Source: Emticicia aquatilis (GTDB lineage Bacteria; Bacteroidota; Bacteroidia; Cytophagales; Spirosomataceae). Taken from it: a stretch of DNA of 64,000 bases. The position numbers and the translations under genes were made by a program. Location of the stretch: positions 523,899 to 587,898 of the forward strand of contig NZ_BMKK01000004.1 of the NCBI RefSeq assembly GCF_014644295.1, in the 5' to 3' direction. Positions within the stretch are counted from its first letter, which is position 1. The number at the start of each line of letters is the position of its first letter. Positions 41,345 through 50,728 of the stretch are shown one piece after another. The notes beneath the pieces were generated by a model. The model made no database searches, had not been told where the DNA came from, and worked only from the letters and a program-made list of their open reading frames with translations.

Positions 41345-43177
41345 CTATTTATAGCCTTCGGCTTGCAAATAAAATAATTCGGCATATCGACCATTTTTCT
41401 CCAAAAGTTCTTCGTGCGTACCGATTTCGAGCAGATTTCCTTTATCGAGTACCAAAATTCGGTCGGCCATTCTTACCGTAGAAAATCTATGTGAAATCAG
41501 AATGGCAGTTTTTCCTTTCGTGAGTTCGGCGAAACGTCGGAAAACTTCATATTCAGCACGGGCATCGAGAGCAGCTGTTGGTTCATCTAAAATCAGAACT
41601 TCTGCTTCACGAAGATATGCTCTTGCCAATGCAACTTTCTGCCATTCACCACCCGAAAGTTCAATTCCTTTAGAAAACTTACGTCCCAGAGGTTGGTCGT
41701 ATTTAAGTGGTAATTTTTCAATAACAGTATCGGCCAAACTTTGGTGAGCCGCTCTTTCGAGTTCGGGCAGTTCTTCACGAGATTCAATATCTCCTACTGC
41801 AATGTTATCGCCCGCAGTAAAATTGAACTTCTGAAAATCTTGAAAAATCACGCCGATATGCTCACGCAATTCTACCAAATTATAATCCTTCAAATCGACA
41901 CCATCGAGCAGGATTCGACCTTCATCTGGGTCGTATAATCTTGCCAGCAATTTCACTAAAGTTGTCTTTCCTGAGCCATTTTCACCAACCAAAGCCAGCT
42001 TCTCTCCTACTTTCAATACAAAATTTAGATTTCTATTTGCCCATTTATCAGAATTTGGGTACTTAAAACCAACATTTTCAAAATTAAATCCTTCTCGGAT
42101 TGGACTGGGAAATGGTTTGGCTTGAACTGGAGAAACAATCTGTGGCTCAATTTGATAAAACTCAAACAAATCATTGAGGTATAAAGCACCCTGCGAAATA
42201 CTGGTAAATCGCCCCAAAATACCCTCCAACAATGACTTTAACTGACGAAACGAACCCGCCAAAAAAGTTAGGCTACCTATTGTTACGATTCCCTTGACAG
42301 TATCAACAATAATTAGAGTGTATGCACCAAAATACCCCAAAGTTCCGATTGCCACCAACAAACTTCCCCACGAAGCACGCTCAATGGCAAGTTTCTTATT
42401 TTCCTTAAAATATCGGTCTGATAAACTTTTGAATCGCTCAATTATAAAATCCGAAAGCCCGAAAAGTTTTACTTCTTTGGCAGTTTCATCACTCGCACCA
42501 ATAAAACGATAATAATCTAATTCTCGGCGTTGGGGAGTCCAGCCTCTTTGGAGCGAATAACTTTTTGCATTGAAATGCCACTCGCCAATAAACGAAGGAA
42601 TTACCGAAACCAAAAGCAAGACAATCAACCACGGGTTAAAAGTTACAAGTCCGACAAGCAAAAGCCCCATCGTAATGGCATCTTGACCTTGTGCTAAAAT
42701 CTGCGATAAAAGTGCCGTTCGGCCATTGGTTTGCTGTCTGGCACGCTCAAGTTTATCATAAAAAGTAGCGTTTTCAAACTGAGCTAAATCAAGCGAAACA
42801 GCGTGTTTCATTAGTTTTATTGACGTCCTGTTCGCAAATAAATCACCTAAAAGACTATCAGTCAAAGCAATGCCACGAGAAAGCAAATCACTGATAATCA
42901 TTAACCCAAACTCTGCCGCAATCAATAAATAGATTTGATTGAGGTTATCTGATTTGGTGGAACTCAAAACCAAAACTTCATCAATGATAAGTTTACCTAT
43001 ATATAATATTGAAATCGGAATTGCCGAACGCAACAATCGTAAAATTGTATTGCTGATGGTCAAAGCGGGCGAGGTCAGATAGACTTCACGCAAAAAAGCA
43101 GGTAAATTCCCCAGTGCTTTTAGGCGTTCTTTGATATTAGGTTTTGTTTCATCAAAATTTAACGGGACTCTTGCCAT
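41345..43177 (-). CDS. ABC transporter, fused permease and ATPase (exporter type)
   Basis: The 610-residue half-transporter has a membrane domain with about six helices (about 35-330) and a nucleotide-binding domain with GENGSGKTTLVKLLA (Walker A, about 403-417), IGVIFQDFQKFNFTAGDNIAVGD (Q-loop), LSGGEWQKVALARAYLR (signature), VLILDEPTAALDARAE (Walker B) and LISHRFSTVRMADRI (H-loop). It would act as a homodimer exporting lipid, peptide or drug; the substrate is unknown. It stands alone between convergent and divergent neighbours. Confidence 0.92.
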   Translation of the reverse strand: MARVPLNFDETKPNIKERLKALGNLPAFLREVYLTSPALTISNTILRLLRSAIPISILYIGKLIIDEVLVLSSTKSDNLNQIYLLIAAEFGLMIISDLLSRGIALTDSLLGDLFANRTSIKLMKHAVSLDLAQFENATFYDKLERARQQTNGRTALLSQILAQGQDAITMGLLLVGLVTFNPWLIVLLLVSVIPSFIGEWHFNAKSYSLQRGWTPQRRELDYYRFIGASDETAKEVKLFGLSDFIIERFKSLSDRYFKENKKLAIERASWGSLLVAIGTLGYFGAYTLIIVDTVKGIVTIGSLTFLAGSFRQLKSLLEGILGRFTSISQGALYLNDLFEFYQIEPQIVSPVQAKPFPSPIREGFNFENVGFKYPNSDKWANRNLNFVLKVGEKLALVGENGSGKTTLVKLLARLYDPDEGRILLDGVDLKDYNLVELREHIGVIFQDFQKFNFTAGDNIAVGDIESREELPELERAAHQSLADTVIEKLPLKYDQPLGRKFSKGIELSGGEWQKVALARAYLREAEVLILDEPTAALDARAEYEVFRRFAELTKGKTAILISHRFSTVRMADRILVLDKGNLLEIGTHEELLEKNGRYAELFYLQAEGYK

Positions 43178-43308
43178 AGATTTCGTATGTGATACTTTAT
43201 GAACTAACAGCGAGAATTATACTTTGGGTTCAGTCAAAATATTTTAATCAATAAATCAGGCGTCAATATTTATGTTTTTTTGCAAATAAATCTTTCTTTT
43301 GTACCAAA

Positions 43309-43890
43309 ATGAAAAAATTACCCTTCGATACTGACCAAGAACTCCTTGCCGATATTGCCAACGGCGATAGTCGAGCTTTTGAGATTTTGTATCGAAGATA
43401 CTTTTCTAAGCTCTACGGAGCGGCTTACAAAAGGCTCCAAGATAGAGAACTTACCGAAGAAGTTGTACAAGAATTATTTGTTTCGCTTTGGGAACGACGC
43501 ACTACACTTCCCATCGAAAATATCGAAAGCTACTTATTTTCTTCAATAAAATACCTTGTGATTGCCCAATTCAAAAAGAACAGTTTGTTTGAAAAATATT
43601 CATCAACCCTCGATGCTACTGAAAATGATGATAATTTTACAGAACAAGCCGTTGCTTTTGACGAGTTGAACCAAGCGTATCAAGAAGCTCTTCAACTGAT
43701 TCCTGAAAAATGCCGAGAAGTCTTTTTACTGAAACGTAGTGGACTATCGCAGAGAGAAATATCAGAAAGGCTCGATATTTCGGAGAAAACCGTTGAAAAT
43801 CAAATGACAAAAGCCCTCAAAATTCTTCGTGAGGCTTTGAAAGACTACACTGCACTCCTTATTCTTTTCCTTCTCGAAAACATTTTATAA
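43309..43890 (+). CDS. ECF-type RNA polymerase sigma factor, Bacteroidota family
   Basis: The 193-residue protein has sigma region 2 (FEILYRRYFSKLYGAAYKRLQDRELTEEVVQELFVSLWERR, about 25-65) and region 4 (YQEALQLIPEKCREVFLLKRSGLSQREISERLDISEKTVENQMTKALKILREAL, about 124-177). A hydrophobic tail ALLILFLLENIL ends it. Such sigma factors are released by a FecR anti-sigma protein when a TonB receptor binds its ligand; exactly these two genes follow. Confidence 0.93.
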   Translation: MKKLPFDTDQELLADIANGDSRAFEILYRRYFSKLYGAAYKRLQDRELTEEVVQELFVSLWERRTTLPIENIESYLFSSIKYLVIAQFKKNSLFEKYSSTLDATENDDNFTEQAVAFDELNQAYQEALQLIPEKCREVFLLKRSGLSQREISERLDISEKTVENQMTKALKILREALKDYTALLILFLLENIL

Positions 43891-43962
43891 TTATTTCAAA
43901 AAATAATTACACTTTTTTTATTTCTTGTATAGGGGAAAACCTCTACTTGTTTCACTTAGTCT

Positions 43963-44997
43963 ATGAAAGCAAAACGAAAACGGAACCCCGCACCGATGAT
44001 ACTAAACAAAGAAATAATTGAACGATTTTTGAATAACAAAAGCACTCAACAAGAGCGTGAGCTAATTGAGGCGTGGTATTATTCGTTTGAAAAAAATCTT
44101 GATGGAATTAGCCAACTGACAGATGAAGAGCAACTTCATTTAGAAAATGAACTTTATCTGAAAATCAAAGAAAAAATTTCACCAGTCGAAAAAACACCTG
44201 CACGACAAATCAACTGGGTTTGGTATTTGAGCGGTGCCGCAGCTATGTTATTATTGGCTTTTGGACTTTGGACTTATAACAAATCCACCAAAAATATTCA
44301 AACCATAAGTGGAGTTCCATTTTCAGGTTGGGCAAAATACGAGAATGTTTCTGCCAAAGAATTGAAAGTTACTTTACCCGACGGCAGTTTAGTGGTCTTA
44401 CAACCAAAAACACAACTCTCTTATAATCAATCAGATACAAAATTCAGAGAAGTAAATCTAACAGGCGAAGCATTCTTCGATGTGATGCACGATGCCACTC
44501 GACCGTTTTTGATTTACACAGGCAAAATGACGACAAAGGTATTAGGTACAAGTTTTTCAATAAAGGCTTTTCCGAGTATGAAAAAATCAGAGGTTTCGGT
44601 CGTGTCAGGAAAAGTAACGGTTTATGAAAAAGATGCTGAAAGCAAACACAGCAATGGCGTGATACTTACCCCTAACCTTAAAGTAACTTTTTTTGATGAA
44701 GAAGAGCATTTTGTAACAGGATTGGTCGAAAAACCAGAAGTATTACCCTCAATTAAAAAAGAAAATATAAGTTTCAATTTTAAAGATGCCCCGCTTAATG
44801 AGGTTTTGACGACACTCGAAAAAGCCTACGGCATTGAGATGGTTTTAGAAAACGAGTCGCTTGGCAACTGTACGCTCAATGGAGATTTGAGCGAAATGCC
44901 ACTTTTCACAAAGCTCGACATCATCACCCGCTCACTCAATGCCACCTACCAAGTAAAAGGTACAAGTATTTTGGTCAGTGGTGCGGGGTGCGAATAA
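43963..44997 (+). CDS. FecR-family anti-sigma factor
   Basis: The 344-residue protein has a short cytoplasmic N-terminal domain (FLNNKSTQQERELIEAWY), one membrane helix at about 85-106 (WVWYLSGAAAMLLLAFGLWTY), a periplasmic FecR domain (LKVTLPDGSLVVLQPKTQLSY and REVNLTGEAFFDVMHDATRPFLIYTG) and a C-terminal DUF4974 domain (ISFNFKDAPLNEVLTTLEKAYGIEM). A start at ATG 43996 (MILNKEII) is equally plausible. It holds the sigma factor at the membrane and reads the STN domain of the receptor. Confidence 0.92.
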   Translation: MKAKRKRNPAPMILNKEIIERFLNNKSTQQERELIEAWYYSFEKNLDGISQLTDEEQLHLENELYLKIKEKISPVEKTPARQINWVWYLSGAAAMLLLAFGLWTYNKSTKNIQTISGVPFSGWAKYENVSAKELKVTLPDGSLVVLQPKTQLSYNQSDTKFREVNLTGEAFFDVMHDATRPFLIYTGKMTTKVLGTSFSIKAFPSMKKSEVSVVSGKVTVYEKDAESKHSNGVILTPNLKVTFFDEEEHFVTGLVEKPEVLPSIKKENISFNFKDAPLNEVLTTLEKAYGIEMVLENESLGNCTLNGDLSEMPLFTKLDIITRSLNATYQVKGTSILVSGAGCE

Positions 44998-45051
44998 CAC
45001 AAGAATTTATATTTTAAAACTTCATAAATAAAGCCCAAAAACAAAATTCAA

Positions 45052-45125
45052 CAAAAAAGCCGAGAGTGCTGGAAACACTTTCGGCTCAAAATCACCTCAG
45101 TTTCATCGCCAAATGTCAGCTGAGG
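45052..45125 (+). promoter_or_regulatory. Two consecutive hairpins between the FecR and TonB-receptor genes
   Basis: The first, AAGCCGA-AGTG...CACT-TCGGCT (about 45056-45087), is followed by CAAAATC and not by a U-tract. The second pairs CCTCAG (45095-45100) with CTGAGG (45120-45125). They lie in the 172-base leader of the receptor gene and could lower read-through or stabilise the receptor mRNA. Confidence 0.45.
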
Positions 45126-45169
45126 CAACACATTCAGTTTAGTTAATCAAACAAAACCTTTGTAAACCT

Positions 45170-48100
45170 ATGCAAAAACCACTATTCAATCAAGCACTTC
45201 TGCTTAAAATGATGAAAATTTCGCTAACACAATGTTTTCTCGCATTTGTACTTGTGTTGCAGTCTTTGGCCCATGATGGCAAAGCACAAGATTTACTCGA
45301 AAAGAAAGTTTCGGTAAATCTGCAAAATGTAAATATGCAAGATGCCATTTCTGAAATCGGGAAAGTGGCAGATGCAAAGTTTTTTTATAGTTCAAAAGTA
45401 ATTTTATCTGACAAGAAAATTAGCTTACAAGTACAAAATCAGCGATTTTCGGATGTGCTAAGTCAAGTTTTTTCGCCTTTACGGATTTCATATAAAGTTT
45501 ATGGCAATCAGATTGTACTGAACTCAGCCATCGAAGAAACAAAGATACAAGACAACGATACAAACATTCCCGTTTTGCCAATTGCAGACCCAATTACGGG
45601 TAAAGTAATCTCTGTTAAAGGAGAAACTCTGCCAGGTGTAAGTGTGGTTGTGAAAGGCACTAAACGTGGCACCAGCACCGAAGTTGATGGAACATTCAAA
45701 ATAAACGCTGATAAGGGAGAAGTTTTACAGTTTTCATTTATTGGCTACCAAAACCAAGAAATTACAGTTGGTGAAAACAATGTTATTAACGTTACGTTGG
45801 CAGAAGCCGCTTCTCAACTAAGCGAAGTTGTAGTAATTGGCTCACGAGGGCAGCCTCGTACTGACGTTGAGCGTCCAGTTCCAGTCGATGTGCTTAGTGC
45901 CAAAGAACTACAAGCAACAGGGCAAGTCGAACTTGGACAAATGGTACAATTTAATTCCCCTTCATTCAATTCGGCTAAAACTGGTATCAATGGTGTAGCC
46001 AATTATGCCGACCCTGCAACACTACGTGGTCTTTCGCCTGACCAAGTATTAGTTTTGGTCGATGGCAAACGTCGTCATCAGTTTTCTGCATTAAATCTCA
46101 ACGTAACCGTTGGTTTAGGAACTGTCGTGACCGATATGAACTCAATTCCATCATTAGCTCTCGACCGAGTTGAAGTTTTGCGTGATGGTGCTGCTGCACA
46201 ATATGGCTCTGATGCCATTGCAGGTATTGTCAATTTAGGTTTAAATAAAAGTGTTGGTAAGGGTACATTCAAAACCCAATTCGGGGTTACCAAAATGGGC
46301 GATGGAGGAACTTATATGGGTGCTTTGAATTACGGGTTTAAGCTGGGTAAAGAAAAAAGCTACCTTAATATGACTCTTCATTATCAGCACGCCAATGGCA
46401 CCGACCGCTCTGATTTCTATAATCCAAGACCAGTTGCGGGCGGTACATATACAGGTATTTACTCGTCAACACAGGCTACTGATGAAGCAACTCTCAAAAC
46501 AAGAGGCGTTTGGGGTGACTATGGCACATTTAAAGTAACAAAATACGGTAGTAATCAAAATACGGCTTACCAAGGTTTTTATAACTTAGGCTATCCGATT
46601 AATGAAAAATGGAATTTATACAGTTTTGGAGGTGTCTCGGCCAAAGATGTTTTAGCTTATGGATTTTTCAGAGTAGCCAACCCTTCCAATGCCAATTCAA
46701 CTCCGGAGATTTTCCCTGATGGCTTTACGCCACAATTACCTGGTAAAACAATAGATTATTCTTCGGTAATAGGTGTAAATAGAAAGGTAATGGATGGTTG
46801 GAATCTGGATTTTAGTGCAGGATACGGCCATAATTATTTAGATTTATGGGCAAATAATACCGTAAACCCTTCGATGGGAGCATCTTCTCCTACTGAATTT
46901 TACGTTGGCCGAAGTGCAGTTGGGCAAACTACTATCGAGGCAAATATTTCAAAGAATTATAAAGGTTTGCTTGGTACAAAAAACACAAACATAGCATTTG
47001 GAAGTCAGTTCAGAGCCGAACAATTTCTCTTGAAGCAAGGCAGCCCCGAATCATATCAAGTTGGCCCATTGGCAACTTCTAAAAATAAAGCACCAGGTTC
47101 GAGTGGTCGCCCAGGAATTGCACCTGCCGATGAAACAGACGCTACAAGAAATAATATCGGTATATATGCAGACGTAGAAAGTGATATTACGAACAAGTTT
47201 TTGATTGCGGCAGCACTTCGCTATGAAAATTACAGTGATTTTGGTAGTAATGTCTCTGGAAAATTGGCGGCACGTTTGAAACTTAACGAAAGCATTTCAA
47301 TCAGAGGTTCGATAAATAAAGGTTTTAGAGCTCCATCATTACAGCAAACATATAATAGCGTAACGACATCAACCGTACAGGCTGGGGCAATTATCCAAAC
47401 CAAACAATTACCTAACTCCGACCCTCGCTTGGCTCAACTTGGTATCGAAAAACCAAAAGCAGAAAATTCGCTTAACTATAATTTAGGTATTACGGCCAAA
47501 GCAGGCGATAAATTTTTATTTACTCTGGATGCTTATCAAATTGATATCACCGACCGCATTATTCTTTCTGAGCGTATGATTGTGAGTAGCATTGCCTCCC
47601 TCAAACCATTATTCCCAGGAATTAGCGAAATACGTTTCTTTACTAATCATATCAACACTCGAACAAAAGGAATCGACTTCGTGACTACTTTCAATCATAA
47701 ATTTAGCTCAAAAAGTAAACTCACGGCAAGTTTGGCCTTAACTTTCAATGAAACTAAGCTTACTTCGCAGAAACCAACCCCAAGTTTATTGCAGGCAGGC
47801 ACAACCGCAAAGATTTTAATGATTGATACTGTGAGCATCAGCCTCATCGAAACGGCTCAGCCACGTCAGAAAATACTGGCATCGGTGGGTTATCAAATCA
47901 ACAAATTCAATGCAAATGTTAGAGCTTCTTACTTTGGCCCAGTAACGGCTTGGGAAAAACCAACAGGGAAACCGCATATTACGCAAACATTCGGTGGAAA
48001 AACCCTCATTGATGTAGCTCTTACTTATGCTTTTTCTCCTAAGTTTTCACTCACTTTGGGTAGTAATAACATAACCGATGTTTATCCAGACAAAGTATTG

Positions 48101-48208
48101 ACTAATTTTGCGGGATACACCAACGGTCAGATACCTTACACCCGAAACGCCAACCAATTTGGTTTCAATGGAGCATTTTATTATGTTAATGCTACAATAA
48201 ATTTTTAG
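45170..48208 (+). CDS. TonB-dependent outer-membrane receptor with STN signalling domain
   Basis: The 1012-residue protein has a signal peptide (to about 40, SLAHDGKAQ), an STN domain (about 45-118, KVSVNLQNVNMQDAISEIGKVADAKFFYSS), a carboxypeptidase-regulatory-like domain (about 142-218, GKVISVKGETLPGVSVVVKGT), a plug (about 225-345, LRGLSPDQVLVLVDGKRRH and VEVLRDGAAAQYGSDAIAGIVNL) and a 22-strand barrel to the C-terminal YYVNATINF. No SusD gene accompanies it, so it is a signalling receptor for a small ligand rather than a SusCD glycan system. The ligand is unknown; the neighbours suggest an organic acid complex. Confidence 0.92.
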   Translation: MQKPLFNQALLLKMMKISLTQCFLAFVLVLQSLAHDGKAQDLLEKKVSVNLQNVNMQDAISEIGKVADAKFFYSSKVILSDKKISLQVQNQRFSDVLSQVFSPLRISYKVYGNQIVLNSAIEETKIQDNDTNIPVLPIADPITGKVISVKGETLPGVSVVVKGTKRGTSTEVDGTFKINADKGEVLQFSFIGYQNQEITVGENNVINVTLAEAASQLSEVVVIGSRGQPRTDVERPVPVDVLSAKELQATGQVELGQMVQFNSPSFNSAKTGINGVANYADPATLRGLSPDQVLVLVDGKRRHQFSALNLNVTVGLGTVVTDMNSIPSLALDRVEVLRDGAAAQYGSDAIAGIVNLGLNKSVGKGTFKTQFGVTKMGDGGTYMGALNYGFKLGKEKSYLNMTLHYQHANGTDRSDFYNPRPVAGGTYTGIYSSTQATDEATLKTRGVWGDYGTFKVTKYGSNQNTAYQGFYNLGYPINEKWNLYSFGGVSAKDVLAYGFFRVANPSNANSTPEIFPDGFTPQLPGKTIDYSSVIGVNRKVMDGWNLDFSAGYGHNYLDLWANNTVNPSMGASSPTEFYVGRSAVGQTTIEANISKNYKGLLGTKNTNIAFGSQFRAEQFLLKQGSPESYQVGPLATSKNKAPGSSGRPGIAPADETDATRNNIGIYADVESDITNKFLIAAALRYENYSDFGSNVSGKLAARLKLNESISIRGSINKGFRAPSLQQTYNSVTTSTVQAGAIIQTKQLPNSDPRLAQLGIEKPKAENSLNYNLGITAKAGDKFLFTLDAYQIDITDRIILSERMIVSSIASLKPLFPGISEIRFFTNHINTRTKGIDFVTTFNHKFSSKSKLTASLALTFNETKLTSQKPTPSLLQAGTTAKILMIDTVSISLIETAQPRQKILASVGYQINKFNANVRASYFGPVTAWEKPTGKPHITQTFGGKTLIDVALTYAFSPKFSLTLGSNNITDVYPDKVLTNFAGYTNGQIPYTRNANQFGFNGAFYYVNATINF

Positions 48209-48307
48209 ACTATTACAGACAAGAGATTTAAAAGACTAAATTTGTTGATTGATGGTATGAGAGGGCAGTTAAAAAATCAAGTTTTTATCGAATGTCAATG
48301 CTAAAAA

Positions 48308-49237
48308 ATGGCTAACCTGTTTTTATTGATAATATGCCTTTCGTTGGGGGGAATCCTCCAACGAACCAAAGGCTTTCCGAAAGATGCCTATTTGGGTTTG
48401 AATGCAGTTATCATTAATATTTGTTTACCTGCACTGACGCTACTTTATACAAGCGAAATTTCTTTCAAAGCAAATCAGTTGCTCGTTATCCTGACGCCCT
48501 ATATTCTATTCATAAGCTCATTTATATTTTTCAGAATCATTGCCAAAATCCTTCACTTCGACAGAAGCACGACAGGGGCATTGACAATAACGGCCGGCAT
48601 TAGTAGCATTTCTTTTGTGGGCTTCCCAATTTTTGAATTATTGTACGGCAAAGCGGGCGTACAGATGGGAATTCTGATGAGTCAGGCAGGTTCGTTTGTA
48701 GTTTGTGGAACACTCGGAATCATGACGGCCTCTTATTATTCAGCCTCAGAGCCATCAGCGAAATCTATTATCAAAAGTATTTTCACATTTCCGCCGTTTG
48801 TAGCTTTTTGTGTGGCCGTTTGTTTAAATATCATTAACTTTCATTTTCCAAGTTATATAAGCGAAGTTTTACAAAAATTAGGTAGCCCGTTCACTGTACT
48901 TGCCTTATTATCAGTAGGTTTACAAATCAATGTATCTAAAGCAAATATTGCACAAAAACCATTAATATTTGGCTTATTTTTCAAACTATTGGTTGCACCA
49001 TTGATAATCTTTGTATTATATCTTATATTGCTTCAACAAAACATTCTATTGCATGAAAACACTTGGATTGGTAAAATGTGCGTGGTTGGAGCAGCTTTGG
49101 GTTCGATGAATACAGCTTCAATTATTGCAATCAATCATAAATTAAACCCACCATTGGCAAGTTTAATGATTGGTATCAGTATCCCACTATCGCTAATAAC
49201 AGCCATGCTATGGCACTATTTATTGATTTTTTTCTGA
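48308..49237 (+). CDS. AEC-family (auxin efflux carrier/malate permease-type) transporter
   Basis: The 309-residue integral membrane protein has about ten helices arranged as two five-helix halves. LNAVIINICLPALTLLYTSEI (about 31-51) and the second-half GKMCVVGAALGSMNTASIIAINHKLNPPLASLMIGISIPLSL show the broken-helix pattern of the family. Bacterial members include malate and malonate permeases (MleP, MdcF). It lies between a TonB receptor and a dicarboxylate symporter, so organic-acid transport is the best guess. Confidence 0.8.
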   Translation: MANLFLLIICLSLGGILQRTKGFPKDAYLGLNAVIINICLPALTLLYTSEISFKANQLLVILTPYILFISSFIFFRIIAKILHFDRSTTGALTITAGISSISFVGFPIFELLYGKAGVQMGILMSQAGSFVVCGTLGIMTASYYSASEPSAKSIIKSIFTFPPFVAFCVAVCLNIINFHFPSYISEVLQKLGSPFTVLALLSVGLQINVSKANIAQKPLIFGLFFKLLVAPLIIFVLYLILLQQNILLHENTWIGKMCVVGAALGSMNTASIIAINHKLNPPLASLMIGISIPLSLITAMLWHYLLIFF

Positions 49238-49290
49238 AATACACTTTTCAAAAATAACCCCAATAAAATTCCGAATAATAAAATTTCAAA

Positions 49291-50604
49291 ATGAAAAAAC
49301 TCTTTACTAACCTTACGTTTTGGGTACTTACTGCCATTGTTTGTGGTGTTTTGCTCGGCCATTACAATCCCGAATTTGCCCTGCACCAAATCTTTGAAAA
49401 AGGCTTTAAACAGAACCTAATTATTTCTGAATTTGAAATCAAAAATACATTTTCTGAGTTTCTGAGTAGCATATTCATTAGCTTCGTAAAACTTTTTATC
49501 AATCCAATCATTTTTCTAACAATCACACTCGGAATCATCTCGATGGGTGATTTGAAAAAAGTTGGGAAAGTTGGAGCAAAAGCTTTAATCTATTTTGAAG
49601 TAGTTACTACCATAGCATTATTGGTAGGCGTTGTGGTGGCCAATGTAATCCGCCCAGGTGATGGCGTTGTTACTGACGCTATCAAAGGTGGGGATATTTC
49701 AAAATATACCAAAAGTGCCACTGAATTTAGTTGGCTGAAGTTCTTCTTAGATAATGTTACGCTCCAAGTTTTGGTCATTGCCATAGTACTGGGAATTGTA
49801 CTAAGTAATTATTCAGGCCGACAAAAAGTGGTTGATTTTCTTGCTCCCATCTCAAAAAAAGTATTTTGGGCTTTGCATAAAGTTATGCTTTTTGCACCAA
49901 TCGGGGCATTTGGTGGTATGGCTTTCACGATTGCCAAGTACGGTATTCAAACCCTCCTCCCACTCGCCAAATTGATGGGAACAGTCTATGTAACAATGGC
50001 AATCTTTGTTTTTGTAGTACTTTATTTTATTCTGCGATACTATAAAATTAGTCTTTGGAAATTCTTGAAATTTATTCGTGAAGAACTACTCATTGTACTC
50101 GGTACATCTTCTTCAGAGGCAGGTTTGCCATCATTGATGGAGAAATTGGAGAAAATGGGCTGCTCAAAATCAGTGGTTGGATTGGTTGTTCCTGCGGGTT
50201 ATTCGTTCAATCTTGATGGTACGACTATCTATCTCTCAATGGCCGTTATTTTCTTGGCACAAGTTTTCAATGTTCATCTGGATATTCAGCAAATTCTGAC
50301 AATCGTTGGTATCTTAATGGTAACATCGAAAGGAGCAGCGGGCGTAACTGGTAGCGGATTTATTGTACTGGCCTCAACCCTAACGGCTCTAAAAGTTATT
50401 CCAGTAGAAGGTTTAGCACTGCTTTTGGGGGTTGACAGATTTATGTCAGAAGCCCGTGCCATTACAAACTTCATCGGAAACGGCGTAGCCACAATTTGGA
50501 TTTCAAATAACGAAAACGAATTCGACCGCTCTAAAATGGAAGCAGCCTTTGCTCACGTTGACGATTATGAGAATATTGTGAAAGACAACATCAATAATAA
50601 GTAA
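49291..50604 (+). CDS. Dicarboxylate/amino acid:cation symporter (DAACS family)
   Basis: The 437-residue protein has the family hallmarks: the serine-rich re-entrant loop GTSSSEAGLPSLMEKLEKMG (about 270-289), GYSFNLDGTTIYLSMAVIFLAQ (NMDGT-type motif, about 307-328) and DRFMSEARAITNFIGNGVATIWISN (about 386-410). It imports C4-dicarboxylates or acidic amino acids with H+ or Na+. It stands 124 bases upstream of maeB, which fits malate uptake. A polar insertion FKQNLIISEFEIKNTFSEF near the N-terminus is longer than in E. coli GltP or DctA. Confidence 0.9.
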   Translation: MKKLFTNLTFWVLTAIVCGVLLGHYNPEFALHQIFEKGFKQNLIISEFEIKNTFSEFLSSIFISFVKLFINPIIFLTITLGIISMGDLKKVGKVGAKALIYFEVVTTIALLVGVVVANVIRPGDGVVTDAIKGGDISKYTKSATEFSWLKFFLDNVTLQVLVIAIVLGIVLSNYSGRQKVVDFLAPISKKVFWALHKVMLFAPIGAFGGMAFTIAKYGIQTLLPLAKLMGTVYVTMAIFVFVVLYFILRYYKISLWKFLKFIREELLIVLGTSSSEAGLPSLMEKLEKMGCSKSVVGLVVPAGYSFNLDGTTIYLSMAVIFLAQVFNVHLDIQQILTIVGILMVTSKGAAGVTGSGFIVLASTLTALKVIPVEGLALLLGVDRFMSEARAITNFIGNGVATIWISNNENEFDRSKMEAAFAHVDDYENIVKDNINNK

Positions 50605-50620
50605 GAAAGTATGCAAAAAG

Positions 50621-50646
50621 CTGTTTTTATAGGCAAAAACAGTTAT
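50621..50646 (+). terminator. Possible terminator after the DAACS symporter gene
   Basis: CTGTTTTT (50621-50628) pairs with AAAAACAG (50635-50642), followed by TTATTT. The stem is A/T-rich and would be only moderately efficient. Confidence 0.45.
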
Positions 50647-50728
50647 TTAATCAAAAAAAGGCTATTTTTCTTTAACTCTAAAAACTTTCAGCCTTACCTT
50701 CGCATCATCAAACTAATTTTATTCGAAA

